Source of the DNA: Yamagishiella unicocca
Taxonomy: Eukaryota > Chlorophyta > Chlorophyceae > Chlamydomonadales > Volvocaceae
DNA: 64,000 bases
NCBI GenBank assembly: GCA_003116995.1
Contig: BDSL01000068.1
Location: forward strand, 248,001-312,000
Direction of reading: 5' to 3'
Shown here: positions 1 to 12,700 of the stretch, one piece after another
How positions within the stretch are numbered: position 1 is the stretch's first letter
Layout of the letters: each line of letters begins with the position of its first letter
Notes under the pieces: generated by a model
What the model was told of the DNA's origin: nothing
Seen by the model: only the letters and a program-made list of their open reading frames with translations
Databases searched by the model: none
Position numbers and translations under genes: made by a program

Positions 1-1741
1 ACCTTCGCAGCCTGGCACGCGCGCCGAGGGGCCCAAGATTGCCGCCCAGAGGGCTGCTCGCACCGTCGCCTGCCGACGCGTCGCCGCCGATGTCGCCCGC
101 GCAGCTGCGGCAGCGCAGCACTGGCCTCGACACCTCCTCGGACGCCAGTGTGTCCGCTCCCAGCAAGGACTGCATGTCCGCACCGACAACAGCGCATTCG
201 GGCGCGCAGCCGCTCATCCCATCTCCACCCTTTCCTGCCGGCGCCACCGCGTCGTCCTTGTCGTAAAAGCACGCTTCCTTCGGAGCACATTTGCAGCACG
301 CAGTGCCAACTACGCTGCTTTGGCAGCAAGCCGTGACGACGACTACTGCTGCGGAAGCCTTTACATGTGGGTCGCCATTACCCCCATCCGCGATCAGCGC
401 CGAGCCCGCGCCTAGCTCCGAGCAGGCACAGGCGGCCGTTTTGTTCGGAGTCAAGGCGCCAGCCGTGGAGTCGCGGAGCAAATGGAGGCGTTCCGAGCTG
501 CCAGTATTACTGTCGTATGCATGGCAGCTTCGATCGCGGTCAGGGTATCCCGCTCCGTCAGGACTGCTCGTTACGTTTGCGCCACCGAGGAGAATGGCAG
601 GTGTCTGCAGCGAGAGTAACTGGCTCGGAGGCAGCGACGGGAGAGAGTCCACGGCAACGCTGTGCAGCGCGGCATCGGCATTCACGCCGACATTGCCCGA
701 GCTGCCTTTCGGACTGCCAGGTCCGCAACCGTCGCTGCGTTGGTCTGTGGCATTGTGGTCAGCCAGGAGGCCACCATATACCGCCGATCTGCAGTGCACA
801 AGCCACACCGGTGGCGCTTCATCCATGCATCACGCAACACGTCCCCATTAGGCATGTGCAGGTGCATATCAGCATAGGGTCCAGCCAGCGAGACGGAGAA
901 AGCTTCCGGGAAGCTACGACGGCCTTAGATGGCGCCTGCCCCCTGAGTCAGCGCCGTCACGCTTGACTTAAAGCCAGGGTGGGGGGTGTTCGGGTCGCCC
1001 AGAATCAGTCAAGTCCAAACCCAAATTCAAATCATTGCCCAACAATGATTTCCATCACGATGCGCAAACCCATTGAATGGAAGGATCGATCAAAATACAG
1101 GATTTGCCGGTCCGACGTACCTGCGCTTATCGCGCCATGGGCGCCATTTTTGGGTCAGGGCCTCATGGAGCTTGACGTGCAGGCAGATGACCAGCAGCAA
1201 TACGCACGCCATCACAAGCTCCACCCACCGCGCGTCGAGATGCGTCAAGAGGGCGGCGCCCAGCGGTGCCCCAGCGGACTGCAGCCGGATGGACAGTTGT
1301 ACATGTAAGAAAACAAAATGGCCGCGCAGGGACCAGACGGAGCATCATTGCGCTCTGTTGATGACTTCCAATCAATTCGCGCACGTACACGCATTTGGGT
1401 TGGGTTGAACGCTGTAGCCAGCCGGTCGATGTAACATTGAAGCAGGCAGCTCAGCCGCTGCTTACCGCGAACAAAAGCATTGCCACAACCAATCTCCAGT
1501 CCGCAGTTTTGTGCGCCGAGGTCATGAGAAGCAGGGGAATACTGTACACCATACAGCCTATGCTGTCCGCCAGCACGGCCAGGCGCAGGGGACCGCCGTT
1601 GACACCAGCCGCGGTGAAGGCCACCCAAACCAACAGGTTGATGATGGCGTTGCCAAAGCCCGTAATGCCCTGGGCAAGGGGCAACATGGCCATCCAAAAG
1701 GAGCGTCGTTTAGGCAAGTACCGAAAAGGAGCACAGCACAG
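1..1741 (-). CDS. Multi-pass membrane protein, 3' part (partial)
   Basis: Three exons with matching phases can be read: 1741-1466 (92 codons, phase 0 out), 1278-1121 (phase 2 out) and 788 to beyond base 1. The donors are GTAAGC at 1465 and GTACGT at 1120; the acceptors end CTGCAG at 1279 and 789. The first two exons encode about four hydrophobic segments, including AIINLLVWVAFTAAGV and VELVMACVLLLVICLHV, followed by a basic stretch (KWRPWRDKR). The third exon is open to the window edge and encodes a polar region with Cys pairs (TACC, GTACCKC) and N-glycosylation sequons (NAT, NVT), which could be a loop or tail. The 5' exon(s) upstream of 1741 were not found: the reading frame there is closed by TAA just before the acceptor. 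I recognise no family. The exon structure is well supported; the function is unknown. Confidence 0.6.
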
Positions 1742-2476
1742 CTGTTACCGTACGTAAGGTGCACGAAGGCGTCATACGGTCTCCGAGGCGCGAGACCAAC
1801 ATGGATGTAGAGGACAGCGTCAAAGCTTCAACGCGCTGGCGAGTCAATTATAGGGTCTTCTAGCCGTGTATTTTCTGAAAGGCAAGGTTTCCGCACCGGG
1901 TATTATCTGGTTGCGGTCCTTGGTTCATGACTCCCCATTCCCACGCCCACCTTAACAATGCCACCACTGAATGCGCCTAGGCTGAGGACTGCAAACACGG
2001 AAGGCGCTGGGGCGGCCATGCCATGCGCCTGGCTGTCGCAGACGGTGGCGCTGGACCTTCAGGTTTTGAGTAATTCACTTCACCAACCATGTGATGTTGT
2101 GTGCCAATCCACTAAAGCATGGAATTCGCGAGCGGCGGAAGCCTTTGACAAATTTTAATTTTCATGTACCGATATCAGCTGTATTGATGTGACCGGGGGG
2201 AAATGTGTGAAGCTGCAGAATAACATATTCGGCTGTAGGTTATGATGCACCACAGCACAAGAGAAAGATAGGCAGACGGAATGCACCTGTACGACGGCAA
2301 AATTTTAATCGCAACTGCTCGAAAAATGAAACATTAGATTGCTTCCTACGACAGGGTAGAAACATACCGGTACGTTAAAACTTTTTATTTTTACAATAAG
2401 GACGCAGCTTACATAATACACAATGGTCGCGGCTTAGGTAAACGACGCAGATTCGCGAGTCAGTTTTTCATCATCG
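1742..2476. other. Intergenic, shared 5' flank of two divergent genes
   Basis: About 735 bases between the minus-strand membrane gene and the plus-strand gene starting at 2477. The DNA from about 2160 to 2460 is clearly more AT-rich than the flanking exons (for example the run around 2385-2400). No convincing exon is seen; the short open frame at 1958-2158 is not supported by splice sites or composition. The undetected first exon of the minus gene may lie here. Confidence 0.4.
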
Positions 2477-5400
2477 ATGCCAGTAAAGAAGTCGAAGGAC
2501 GGTGGACGGCCTGGGGCCAGCACGGCTGATGGAGCTGGCGGAGGCGAAGCTGTTGATCCGACACGGGCAGCCTTCACCTCGGCCATCGTCGCTGCTCTTA
2601 AAGATTTAGAGAACAGGAAAACGCCAAGTGGCCATGATCTGGGTCAGCAAGCGTATCAAAAGTTGCAATATGACCTACCGGTAAGGACCGCAGGTCCTAG
2701 CCCCTGTACATACCACATTGCCTGCCCTCCCCCCAAACTACCTCTCCTCACGTTTCCGCAGCTTGTTTCATCAGAGGAACTCCAGGGCCTCGCGGAAACA
2801 CTGCGGTGAGCACAAGGGCTCTGGCACGCTGGGTTTTGCCTTGCGGGCTGCTTTGCAGCCTACACCAGCCCACGTGCGCCGATCCCCGCCTCTCTGCCGC
2901 ATCATCGACTGCTGCCCCCATGTGTTGCCTATCCATATGCCGCAGTGCCTCACTGCAGCTGAAGTCCGGTCAGCCGCCCTTCCCGCTTACTGCAAAGCTG
3001 CTGGAGAACATAGTAGCTGGGGCACGTGCTCCCCTAGCCACGACGACAGCAGCAGCTACGCCCTCGCAGCCTCCGAGTCAGCCTGCAGTCATCACAAGTG
3101 ACAGCAGGACCGATGCCGTTGCCGGTGGCGCTGCTCCCGGCTCCGACGCCGGCGTGGGGGTTGCATCGCACGTCTCAACCGGGACAGCGGACGGGAACGA
3201 CGAGGTGGTGGTGCAGGTGCTGGCCCAGCCACCTCCACCCGACAGTCTGCTGGAGCCTGGACTGCTGCAGTCGGATCGCCAGGAGCTTTGCGGCAGCTTC
3301 CGGGTCCTGTGTGCCGTGGTGTTCGTACAGCTGGTGTCCCACTGTCTGGCGGTTTCGGAGCAGGATACCTGGGCCTTGCTGCACGGCTTGGGGTCGGGCG
3401 CGGAGGGCCCGGAGGACGGCGATGCGGCAGAGCAGGCGCTGGCCGAGGAGGTCGATGTTACGGTTGATGGGAGGGTGAACGAAATGGAAGCTGAGGAGCC
3501 GCAGAGCTTGAGTCATGCGGAAGGCACGGGGTCTGCTGACCCGAGTCAGCAGCAGCACCAGTCGGACTCGCTGACGGAATCCGGCTCTCGCGGGTTTCGG
3601 AGCAACTACTGCCAGGACAGCGGTGGCCCCGACGGCGGTGCTGAAGATGGCAGCTCCCCAGACGTCAGCGCAACCGATATGGCAGTGCTGGAGACGTTAC
3701 AGTCGCTTCAGCTCCAAGCTGGGACATCGGCGGCTGGCAACCCTGCTGCCGCCCACTCGCACCCGCCCCGTGCGCTGTACGAGCAGCCGCAGGCTCTGGA
3801 GGAGGACGGGGACGACTTTGTCTTTGAGGAACTGGACGCGCCAGGTCGGCTGCACGGCCGGCAAAGCATGGGACGTGTAGGCAGTGTACCCGGGCGCATA
3901 CTGCGGGCTCGATTTGCGTTTCCCCACTCCCGGAATCGCTATTGGTCCCGCTGGGGGGGCGCAAGGCAGTCCCGTTGTTGTGCAGCCATGCGGATGGAGA
4001 GGAGAGAAGAACCTATAGCGGGTTATGCCCGGTCGATATGCCCTCCTGATAAGCGTTGGAAGCATCCCTACTTAACCTCGTACCGCTTCTTCCACCCACC
4101 CCCAGGCAGCAGTACCTCAGCCGTGGCGCACGCAACGATACACAGTGCTCCCAATGGCAACGGCGGCGGCGGCTGGGGCCCTGGCCACCTGGCAACGGGG
4201 CCCGCGCCGCCTCCTCCCCCGCCGTACGACTGGCCGGAGCTGCGGGCGCGCTTGCTGCGGTTAGCGGGGCAGGTATCGTACGCGCTGCTGGACGATCCGG
4301 AGCTGTGGCGCGACGGCGAGCTGCTCCAGGGAGTGTTCCAGCTGCTGCGCGCGCTAGGCGCGCACCGGCACGCGCAGGAGCTGCAGCCCCTGCTGCACGC
4401 CTACATGGGCCTTGTGTCGGACCGGATAGCCGCGGAGCCGGAGGAGCTGGCCTGTCTGGACAGTCTGTGGGATGCGGTGGGGGTGCCCTGTATCGCGACC
4501 CTGCCGCAGGTCGGTTTCCACGGGAGCGGGCGGGCGGGAGCGGCAGGACGGGTTTAATTTTGGTCCAACTGTAGTCTGCGCGCCGCACGGCAGCCAGCCA
4601 AGGCCTTGTGGAAGGCTGGCGTTGCCAAGGATGGACCGGATATGGGCGGAGGCGTCGGAATCCTCCGGGTGGTATCCTCCGAAACCCAGCGAAGCGCACT
4701 GTCGTGTCTGTCTGCCTGCTCCCGGTCTGTCTCCTTCCGGTGACGCCGAGGTGCCGTCAGTAATGATGCTCCGTCGTATGGCCTCTTGCAGGTCGGGAGG
4801 CAGCGCCAGGCCAGCGGCTGCGACCGCGGCCAGGGGCTGCTGCTGGCGGAGGCCTCCACGTGCCTGTCGCTGGTGGCGACACTGGCAGGGCAGCTCACCG
4901 GTGCGTCCGCCAAGCTGCGGCTGTGGCAGCAAGTCAACAAACACATGCTGCCCCTCCTGGAGCGCTGCCTGTCGGAGCTGGCCAGAGCAGTGGGCCCCGG
5001 GCAGGGGAAGGCGCCCGCGAAGGTGGCAGCAGCGGCAGCAGGAGCAGCGGCGGCAGCACCGGCGACGAAGCGGTCGGAAGCGACAGGCCCCGGGCCAGAG
5101 GAGGTGGCGGCAATAGTGCTGGTTTGCCAGGTGGGATGCGGAGGGTTGAGCTGCGATGAGCGCCGGCGCCGAGGGTTGAGCACATTTAGGCGTCCTAATG
5201 GCTCACATCCACGTGCGTGTTAGCAACTTGGCTCCTATCCGGCTGGCACATGCGGATCCGGTTTTCTGTCGAGATCGCGCACTTTCCAGCTGTCCTTCGT
5301 GTGTCTGTCTTCAAAAGCGGGCCGCCCGCATGATGCCACGCATTGACTCGCATTGACTCGCGGGCCGCCCGCATGATGCCACACACCGCCCACATGCCCT

Positions 5401-6524
5401 ACCCTCAGCTCCCCTCACGCGGTCCTGTACCCAACCACCGTCCCTCTTCCCGCGCGGTCCTCCAACCGCTCCCGCCCTCTCCAGGTCCTGGCCTTCTACG
5501 TGCAGCAGCGCCCCGGCAACGCCGACCTGGCAGCTGCGCTCAAGAGCACGGGCGTGCTGGCCTCCCTGTCGGTGCTGTTCGCCGCCGCAGGGGGGCTGCC
5601 GGGCGCAGAGCCGCTGCGGTCCGCCGCGCTGTGCTGCGCAGCCAGCAGCCGGGAGCTGCACACATGGATGCTGGCGGTGCCGGGGGTGGCCCAGGCGCTT
5701 GCGGGTGAGGACCGGGTGGCGAGGACCGGGTGGCGAGGACCGGGTGGCGAGGGCCGGGTGGTGAGGACCAGGCCACTGGGTGTGGCTGCGCCATAGCAAC
5801 AACATAGACATTTACTCGTACGGAAACCTGCGGTGCTGTCGCGTGCCAGCCCATCAGTCCCATGTTACCAGGCCACAAACCTACGCGGACCTCAAATCCA
5901 AATCCCCAATTGCGCAACGCCGCAGGGCCGGGTTTCCAGGAGGGCGGCCCGTTAGAGGCCCATGGCGCGGTGTGGGAGCTGCTGGGCAACAGCGGCGCCA
6001 GCCCCCTGGCGCTCAGCATCCTTGCTGGCGGGGCGGCGCCTGAGAAGGCAGTCCGGGTGCATGCTCTGCTGCAGCTGCTTGCCATGGTGGCGGCGTGCCA
6101 AGGGGGCCGGGGCGGTGGCGGCGGCGGCGGCGGCGCTCTGTGGAACACAGGCTTGGAGAGGGCGATGCGGGAGCTCTTCACAGCGCTGAGGCAGGAGCAA
6201 GCCGCGAACTCGGCGGCGGCTGGGAGGAATGATTGCAGGACTGAGGTGCATGGCCAACGCGGCGAGGCGCAGCGGAATGGAGGCGAGGAGGGGCCGGCCG
6301 CGGGGCCACGAGGGCAGCAGGTGGGAGAAGACGAGGGGCAGGATGCTGTTGAAGTTGTTGGGAATCAGGAGGAGGAGGAGGAGGAGGAGGAGGATGACAA
6401 GCTGCATTTGCTGGATCCCGCGGCGTTGCAACGGCGACGCGCGAGGCAGCTGCATCCTGCCTGCTGGCGCTTTCTCAAGCAGATCCTCACGGCGAGCGGA
6501 GATGTGGGAGGCAAAACGGACTGA
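2477..6524 (+). CDS. Unidentified 902-residue helical protein
   Basis: Seven exons were assembled: 2477-2680, 2762-2805, 2946-3844, 4106-4509, 4792-5130, 5485-5704 and 5926-6524 (TGA). All phases agree, and most donors are GTAAGG, GTGAGC, GTCGG, GTGGGA or GTGAGG. The start is ATG at 2477, opening MPVKKSKDGGRPG. The N-terminal quarter is polar. Residues of about 85-380 hold an acidic, Gln/Ser-rich linker. From exon 4 on, Leu-rich amphipathic helices dominate (ARLLRLAGQVSYALLDD, LQLLAMVAACQ), which suggests an alpha-solenoid such as ARM or HEAT. A Glu/Asp run lies near the C-terminus (about 6370-6395). I could not assign a family. TGTAA at 6619-6623 is a likely polyadenylation signal and separates it from the next gene, whose start is only 207 bases beyond the stop. 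The exon 3/4 junction is the least certain. Confidence 0.6.
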
Positions 6525-6618
6525 GGATGTTTGGCATGACGCGTCGGCAAGCAGTGGATGCAACCCTTCCATCGGAGGGGCGTCAGCGCCGTAGGTAACC
6601 GCTTCCGCAAACGACCTC

Positions 6619-6623
6619 TGTAA
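6619..6623 (+). terminator. TGTAA polyadenylation signal
   Basis: TGTAA, the usual green-algal polyadenylation motif, lies 95 bases behind the stop at 6524 and before the next gene's ATG at 6732. Confidence 0.5.
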
Positions 6624-6731
6624 CCGCTTGGCGCTTACCTTTTGCTTATCGAGGTTGCTGAAATTGACAAATTGGTGCTTATTTGTGACGAGTATATCGA
6701 TGTAATCATAGCGTCGCTAAGCTGGGCTGCA

Positions 6732-9700
6732 ATGGCTTCTTCAGCAACGGGCGATGGACACTATTCTCCTCTAGCTACGCCCACCCGCAGTAGCCTGCGT
6801 CGCCAAGGCGTTCGGGGCGCACCAAGCACACCTAACTCGGTGCGCTTTTTTGGCGTCACACAGCAGGACGTCGACGACAACGAGGACCACACCGACGGCG
6901 TTGGTCCACTCCGAGGGCGCAATCCTATTGCAATTAAGCAAGCGATATTCAGCAAATACTTTAATGAGTTCACAACATACCCGTTGCAGCTTTCGAATAC
7001 CGGTATGTCGTCGCGGAGTACTCGCGGGTCCTCGCGAGGAAACAGAAGCGTCAGAAGTGCACCAGCAACGCCGTCTACTAGGAATAGCGACTATTTCCGT
7101 TCTGCTGCACCATGGACGCAAATGTCCTCGACGCACATCCCATCCGAATGGGAGTCGCCATGGCCACGTTGGGCCGTCAACCGACGCTCACCAGACGACA
7201 ACCTCGTGGTATGTATGATGCATATGCTCCACTTCAATCGCTGTTTCGGTTTATGATCTTGTCCCCGGGGTCGGCAGGCGGACGACCAAGGGCATGCGAA
7301 CAACCCGCTGTACGCTGCCACACGGCCAGTAACAACAGATGGAAGCCTCACGAGCCACCTCAAAGCCTTTGAATCTCTCCTGGCCAAGTCGTGGACGCGC
7401 AAGGAAGTGGAGCAGGCGCAGGTACGCCTTCGCTGCCGCAACATGACGTCGCTTGTGAGCCACCAAGGCGCACGCCTTTGGCGGGTGGGGGTAGCAAGTC
7501 AGGAGGGCCGCACTGGCGGTGGCCTGGGAGGCAGAGCAAGCGGCTAGAAGCCTAAACAGGAAGGGTGGCTACCAGGGCCACGATTCGGACCCGCGACCCG
7601 TCTGCAGCCAGAGGTCGTGCGCACCGAAGCTAATTTAGAAAACAGGCCGCGTCAAAGGCGGTCTGCACGTGACAACCCACACACCTTGGAGTCCTGACCT
7701 GTATTGACCCGAAGCTGCTGCTTTACATTCCTGCGGCGCCAGGCACGCGGCTTCTTCCGCCGCCTGGTACCACACCTTGGGTCCGAGCGACTGCAGGGCC
7801 CCACCGCCCTGCTGGTGGCATGCTGCGCCCGGCTGCACCCGCCCCTGCTACTGCCGCTGAGTCAGGGCGTTTGCGGCGTGCTGCCGGCACTGCTCAACAG
7901 TCCCCGCCGGGACGTACGGCAGGTGAGGGGTCGGGTCTGGCGGGCCCGGGCGTGCGAGGGTGCAGGCCGGCGCTTGCAGGTGTGGTGTCGGCGGTGCTGG
8001 ACGTGAATGGTATCCCCCGTGTACGTCGATGGGCCCCGAATTGTGTGATACCTGTCATATCGTAGTTTTGTGTGACCCGTCATATCGTATTACCGAGTTG
8101 TGTGTGACCCGTCATACCGTATCATACAATGCGCGCGACGACGCAATGGCCAGTGCCTCTCCTGACGCGAGGCGCAGAGGCGCTCCCGTGTTTCCAGGCC
8201 GCTCCGAAGCCGCTCCTGCTCCAAAGCTGCTCCTTGCCAGGCCGCTCCGAAGCCGCTCCTGCTCCAAAGTCGCTCCTCGCCAGGCTGCTCCGAAACCGCA
8301 CCTCGCCCGGCTGCAGCCCAGCTGCAAGAGGACCGATGTGGCCCTGCGGCCTCCTCTTGGCACGTACCCAGCCTCCTCCCAGCTGCGCTGCTGCAAGTCC
8401 CTCACTCGGGCCCTCCGCGGATGCTGCAGGCGGGCCTATGCCTGCTGGGCTGGCTGTGGAAAGCAGCTGCTGGCGGGCCCTCCCAGGTCCAGTCGCAGGT
8501 CCTGGAGGCGCCCAGGCTGCTGGAGCTGCTGGTCGCTCGCGTTTCGGAAGGGGACTTCGACGCGTTATGGGCGCTGCGGGAGTTGGCGACGGACGCGCGC
8601 GGGGCTGCCTCCCTGGAGCGCCGCGGCGCGCTGAGGGCGTTGTGTGCCGCGCTCAGGCGCCTGGTGAAGACCGGCGGCGGCGGCGGCGGCGGCAGTGGCG
8701 GCGGAGGGAAAGATGGCAGCGGCGGGAGCAGTGGAGAGGAAGATGGCGACCAGGCCGCGGGAAAAAACCGACAGCGACGGCAAGAAAAGCGGCAGGTGCA
8801 GCCACGGCGCCAGGGCACAGGCGTGACGGCGTCTCCTGGCCAAATGCGTGCGGGTGGTTCCCCTGCCGCAGCGGCGGCGGCACCCAGGGCGGCACCGGCT
8901 CCGGCGGGGCGGGTTGGAATTACGGCAGGCGGCTCGGTGATCGAGTGGGCCGCGGAGGGGGTCTTGGTGGCAGGTGGGTGTGTTGCTGGCATTGGCGCGT
9001 CGCCTGCGACCCAGCACAAGGCAGTTGATGACGGTTAGGGTTAACTGACAACTTCCCCCCGGCATCCACGCAGACTGCCTCGCCGCGTTGACCTCGGTGC
9101 TGCCCTCAGCCGTTGCCATGTGCGACGAGCGGCACATGGTGCCGAAGCACCTGGTCGCACTGCTGCTGTGCGCGCTGCTGGAGCCAAAGGACGAAAAGGA
9201 AGACGACGTTTTGGCGCGCGAACCTGGCGCCAGCAACGGCAGCGACGAAGGTACCGGTACCGACAACGGCAGCACGAACGGTAACGGTAACCGTAACGAC
9301 GAGAGGGACGGCGACGGCAGTGGTGCGGCGCCCTCGAGCTTCCAGCCTGCGACGAACCCGGTGGCGGAGGGCGGCGACCGAGAGACGGAGAGCGAGGGCG
9401 GGAGCGGCGGCGGTGAGGCGGAGGGTTCGGCCACGGGCGATGCCGGTCCAAGGAGCGGCAGCAGCACCGGCGAGCAGGCAAGCGACGGCAGCAACAGCGG
9501 CGGGGCCGGTCAGCACGGCGCTGACGGCGGCACCGACGTCGCAGCCGTCGCGGCCGACAGGGACAATGGTATGGCTGTAGCCGATGGAGGTGACACTGCG
9601 GACGACGGCGGGGCCGCTGCGGCCGATGGCGGCGATGGCACCCCCGGAGCGACCGGCGCTGTCACGACAACGGTGCGCTGGCCAGGAGGGGGGGCGGCTG

Positions 9701-12700
9701 GCGGCCCTGAGCCAGGAGGGGGGGCGGCTGGCGGCCCTGAGCCAGGAGGGCGGCTGCTGACCGGGAAGGAGGGGTGCATCCGCTGATCGAATCGTCGCGT
9801 GGGGTTTCGAGGAAGACCCGTGGATGCGGGAAAAACCGCTTAGGAAACCGCTTAGGAAACCGCTTAGGTCACGTAGGGTGGGGTGGGGTGTAGACCCCTG
9901 TGCCTATCCCATAGGCGGGGGAGCGAGGCATCCATACATCTTCACACGCGTATAGCACAGCTGCCGCTGACTGGTACTGTGGTTTTGCCACTGGACGCAC
10001 CCCGGTGATTCCTAAGCCGTACACCGCTAGTAGCGGTCGCGCTGCGGGCATCGTCGTGCGTCACTGACTGGCCGCCGGCGGGTGCTGTGACCGCAGGAGG
10101 CCGAGCAAGCGAGGGTTTCGGAGCGGAGCGCCCGGCAGCAGCTTCAGGAGGCGGTGCTCCGAAGCCTGCACTCCCTAGCGGCGTGCGGCAACGGAAAGGA
10201 GACGCAGCAGGCGGGTGACGCCCGGGTGCCCGGGTGCTCTTCCCGTATGATGCGGCCCCTCTCTGATGCAAACTCTCCTGCCGTACCACAAGTGGATCGG
10301 CTGTCTTTGCTTATGACACTTGCTGCCGCCACCGATAACTGGCCGCTTTTGCTGTTCTTGCCTGGGCCGCCCTTTTGTTCATCTTGCCTGGGCCGCCCTT
10401 TTGTTCTTCTTGCCTGGACCGCCGTTTAGTTGTTCTTGCCTGGACCGCCGTTTAGTTGTTCTTGCCTGGACCGCCTTTTTGTTCTTCTTGCCTGGGCCGC
10501 CCATTTGCTGTTCTTGCCTGGGCGGCCCTTCATTACACCGGTCCGCTCGATCTTTGCGCCCTTTTGCCACCTCAGCTAGTCCAGCTGACCCTGCGAGAAG
10601 CGGGTGAGCCGGTGATTAAGGCGCTGGCGGCGGTTCTGCAGGTGCGGAGGCAGGGACTGGCGACTGTGCATCCGAGGGAAGACGGGAGGGGTAAAGGCAT
10701 GTGATGTGTACTGGGAACGGCTGGCCGGGGGCCATACCACGAGGACTGGAGCAGAGAGGCGGCCGGGTGTTAAGCTCTGGGCTCGCTCGACCTACTGAGG
10801 TGCAGCATGGCGCGCATGGTTGGTTACGGTGCGCTGGAGGCGTTGCGCGCTGCAGCTCCCCGGCAGCACAACTCTGCGTCTGGGATAGACGTGGTGCTCC
10901 TCGCAGCTGCTACTGTCCCGCCTGGAATCCCACCTTTCGCCCCTTCTGGTTGCACCCCAGGGCCGGCAAAGACTTGCATGCTGCAGCGCGGCCGCATATC
11001 TGCTGTGGCTGACCCTGGCACCGAAGGGCGATTTCAGCGAGACCGAGCTGAACGAGCTGCGGAGGCGCATGGCGGCGGATGCGCCCGAGGATGGCGGCGG
11101 CGGCGGCGACGGCGGCGGCAGCGACGCTGACGGCGGCGGCGGTGGCGGCAGCACCAGCCTTGCTGGCTTCGGCGTGGTGCCTGCGGTTTCGGAGCTGCTC
11201 CTGCGGCACCTGTCGGGCTGGAGGGACGCAGACTTGCCGGACTGTGTGCCGGCCGTGCGTACGACAGTGCCCCCGCCGGAAGAAGCCACCGACGACATGG
11301 CCGGCGCGCCGAGCGGCAGCGGCGCCGGCGGCGCCGCCGCCCTTGAAGCCCCCGGCTCGTCCTCTGGCTATGTGATGTACGGCAGCGGCAGCGGCGGCGG
11401 CGCTACTGCGTACGGCAGCTCGCTTCAGCAGCAGCAGCAGTACGCGTCCGCTCGAGGCGCAAGCAGCGAGGGCGGCGGCAGGGGTGGTAGGGGCGGCAGC
11501 TCCGTCGGCGCGCCTCACCACCCCGTGCTGCAGGTCGGCTCCGGGAGCTGCGAGGACAGCTTGGAGACCACACTGCTGCGCGGACTGCCTCCCCTGAGGA
11601 CCGCTTCCTCCACTTTGCTGCTGACGCCGAGGGACATCAAGCAGGGGCCAGCCCCCATGGTATCGCCACAGGTGCGTCCTCCTCCTGGTCCTCCTAGTCG
11701 TCCCCCTAGTCGTACTAGTCGTACTCCTAGTCGTACTCTAGTCGTACTCTTAGTCATCCTAGTCGTCCTTGATGCAGGGGCTTCGCTTCATCGCGTCGCG
11801 TCAGCTACCCAGGGTTTTCAGCTTCCTTTGCGCGCCACATGCACGTCCCCCTTCCCGTTGCCACGTGCACTTCTGCCCCCCCCCCCTCCAGCGCTACAGC
11901 TCTGACAGCAGTGACGAAGAAGAGGGAGCGGCCGCTGGCGGTGGTGGAGGCGGCGGCGCTGGCAGGCGGGGTGAGAGCGGCGGCACCGGGGATCCACTGA
12001 GCATCACCGGAGACCTGGACCTGAGCAACGTCATGGACAGCAGTGTCGAGCTCACGGTGAACAGGGCGGGCGTTGACCCGTGGGTCGGCTGCCACTATGT
12101 GTGTATGCTTTGCTTTGATCAGGCCACCTGGCGATTGGACGGGTCTGCGGGGCGGGATGGTGCGGCGAGCATGTAGCTGTCGGGTCACCATTCAGTCCCC
12201 GTCGTACATGGCTGCCGTACCGCAGGGCAAGGAGCAGATCATGCGTTTGATCCAGGAGGCGGGGTCGGCCCTCAGGCAGGGCGAGGAGGGGCTGGGGGAA
12301 GACGCGGACGACGCGCAGCAGGCGGACCCGGAGGCGCCGCCACCGGGAGACGAGTCCACCCCCGTCGACGGTGACGACGGCGACGACGCTGCCGCCGCCG
12401 CCACCGCGGCCGCCGCAGCGCCCGGGGATCCGGACGCCGCTGCCGTACCAGGCCCCGCTAACTCCACATCGTCCGCGGCGGCCAGTGACGGTCCTCCGCC
12501 ATCGGGATCCTCACCCTACGGTGCGCCGCGTGCGAGCAGTCAGCAGCTTGATGGCTTCAGCCCACCGGTCGGCGTCGGCGCCGCCGCTGGGACGGCTGCC
12601 GCGGACGACCCGCGCGGCGGCCCATTCGCCGCCGCGCGGCCGACGCCGCTCTTGCTACCCTCTGCGTCACTCCCGCGGCGGCGGCGGGCGCCGGTGGTCG

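Noticed and set aside
291..966. Overlapping plus-strand open frames of up to 199 codons
   Set aside because: The minus strand here is an exon with a phase-matched acceptor and continues a membrane protein; the plus frames are GC-rich shadows.
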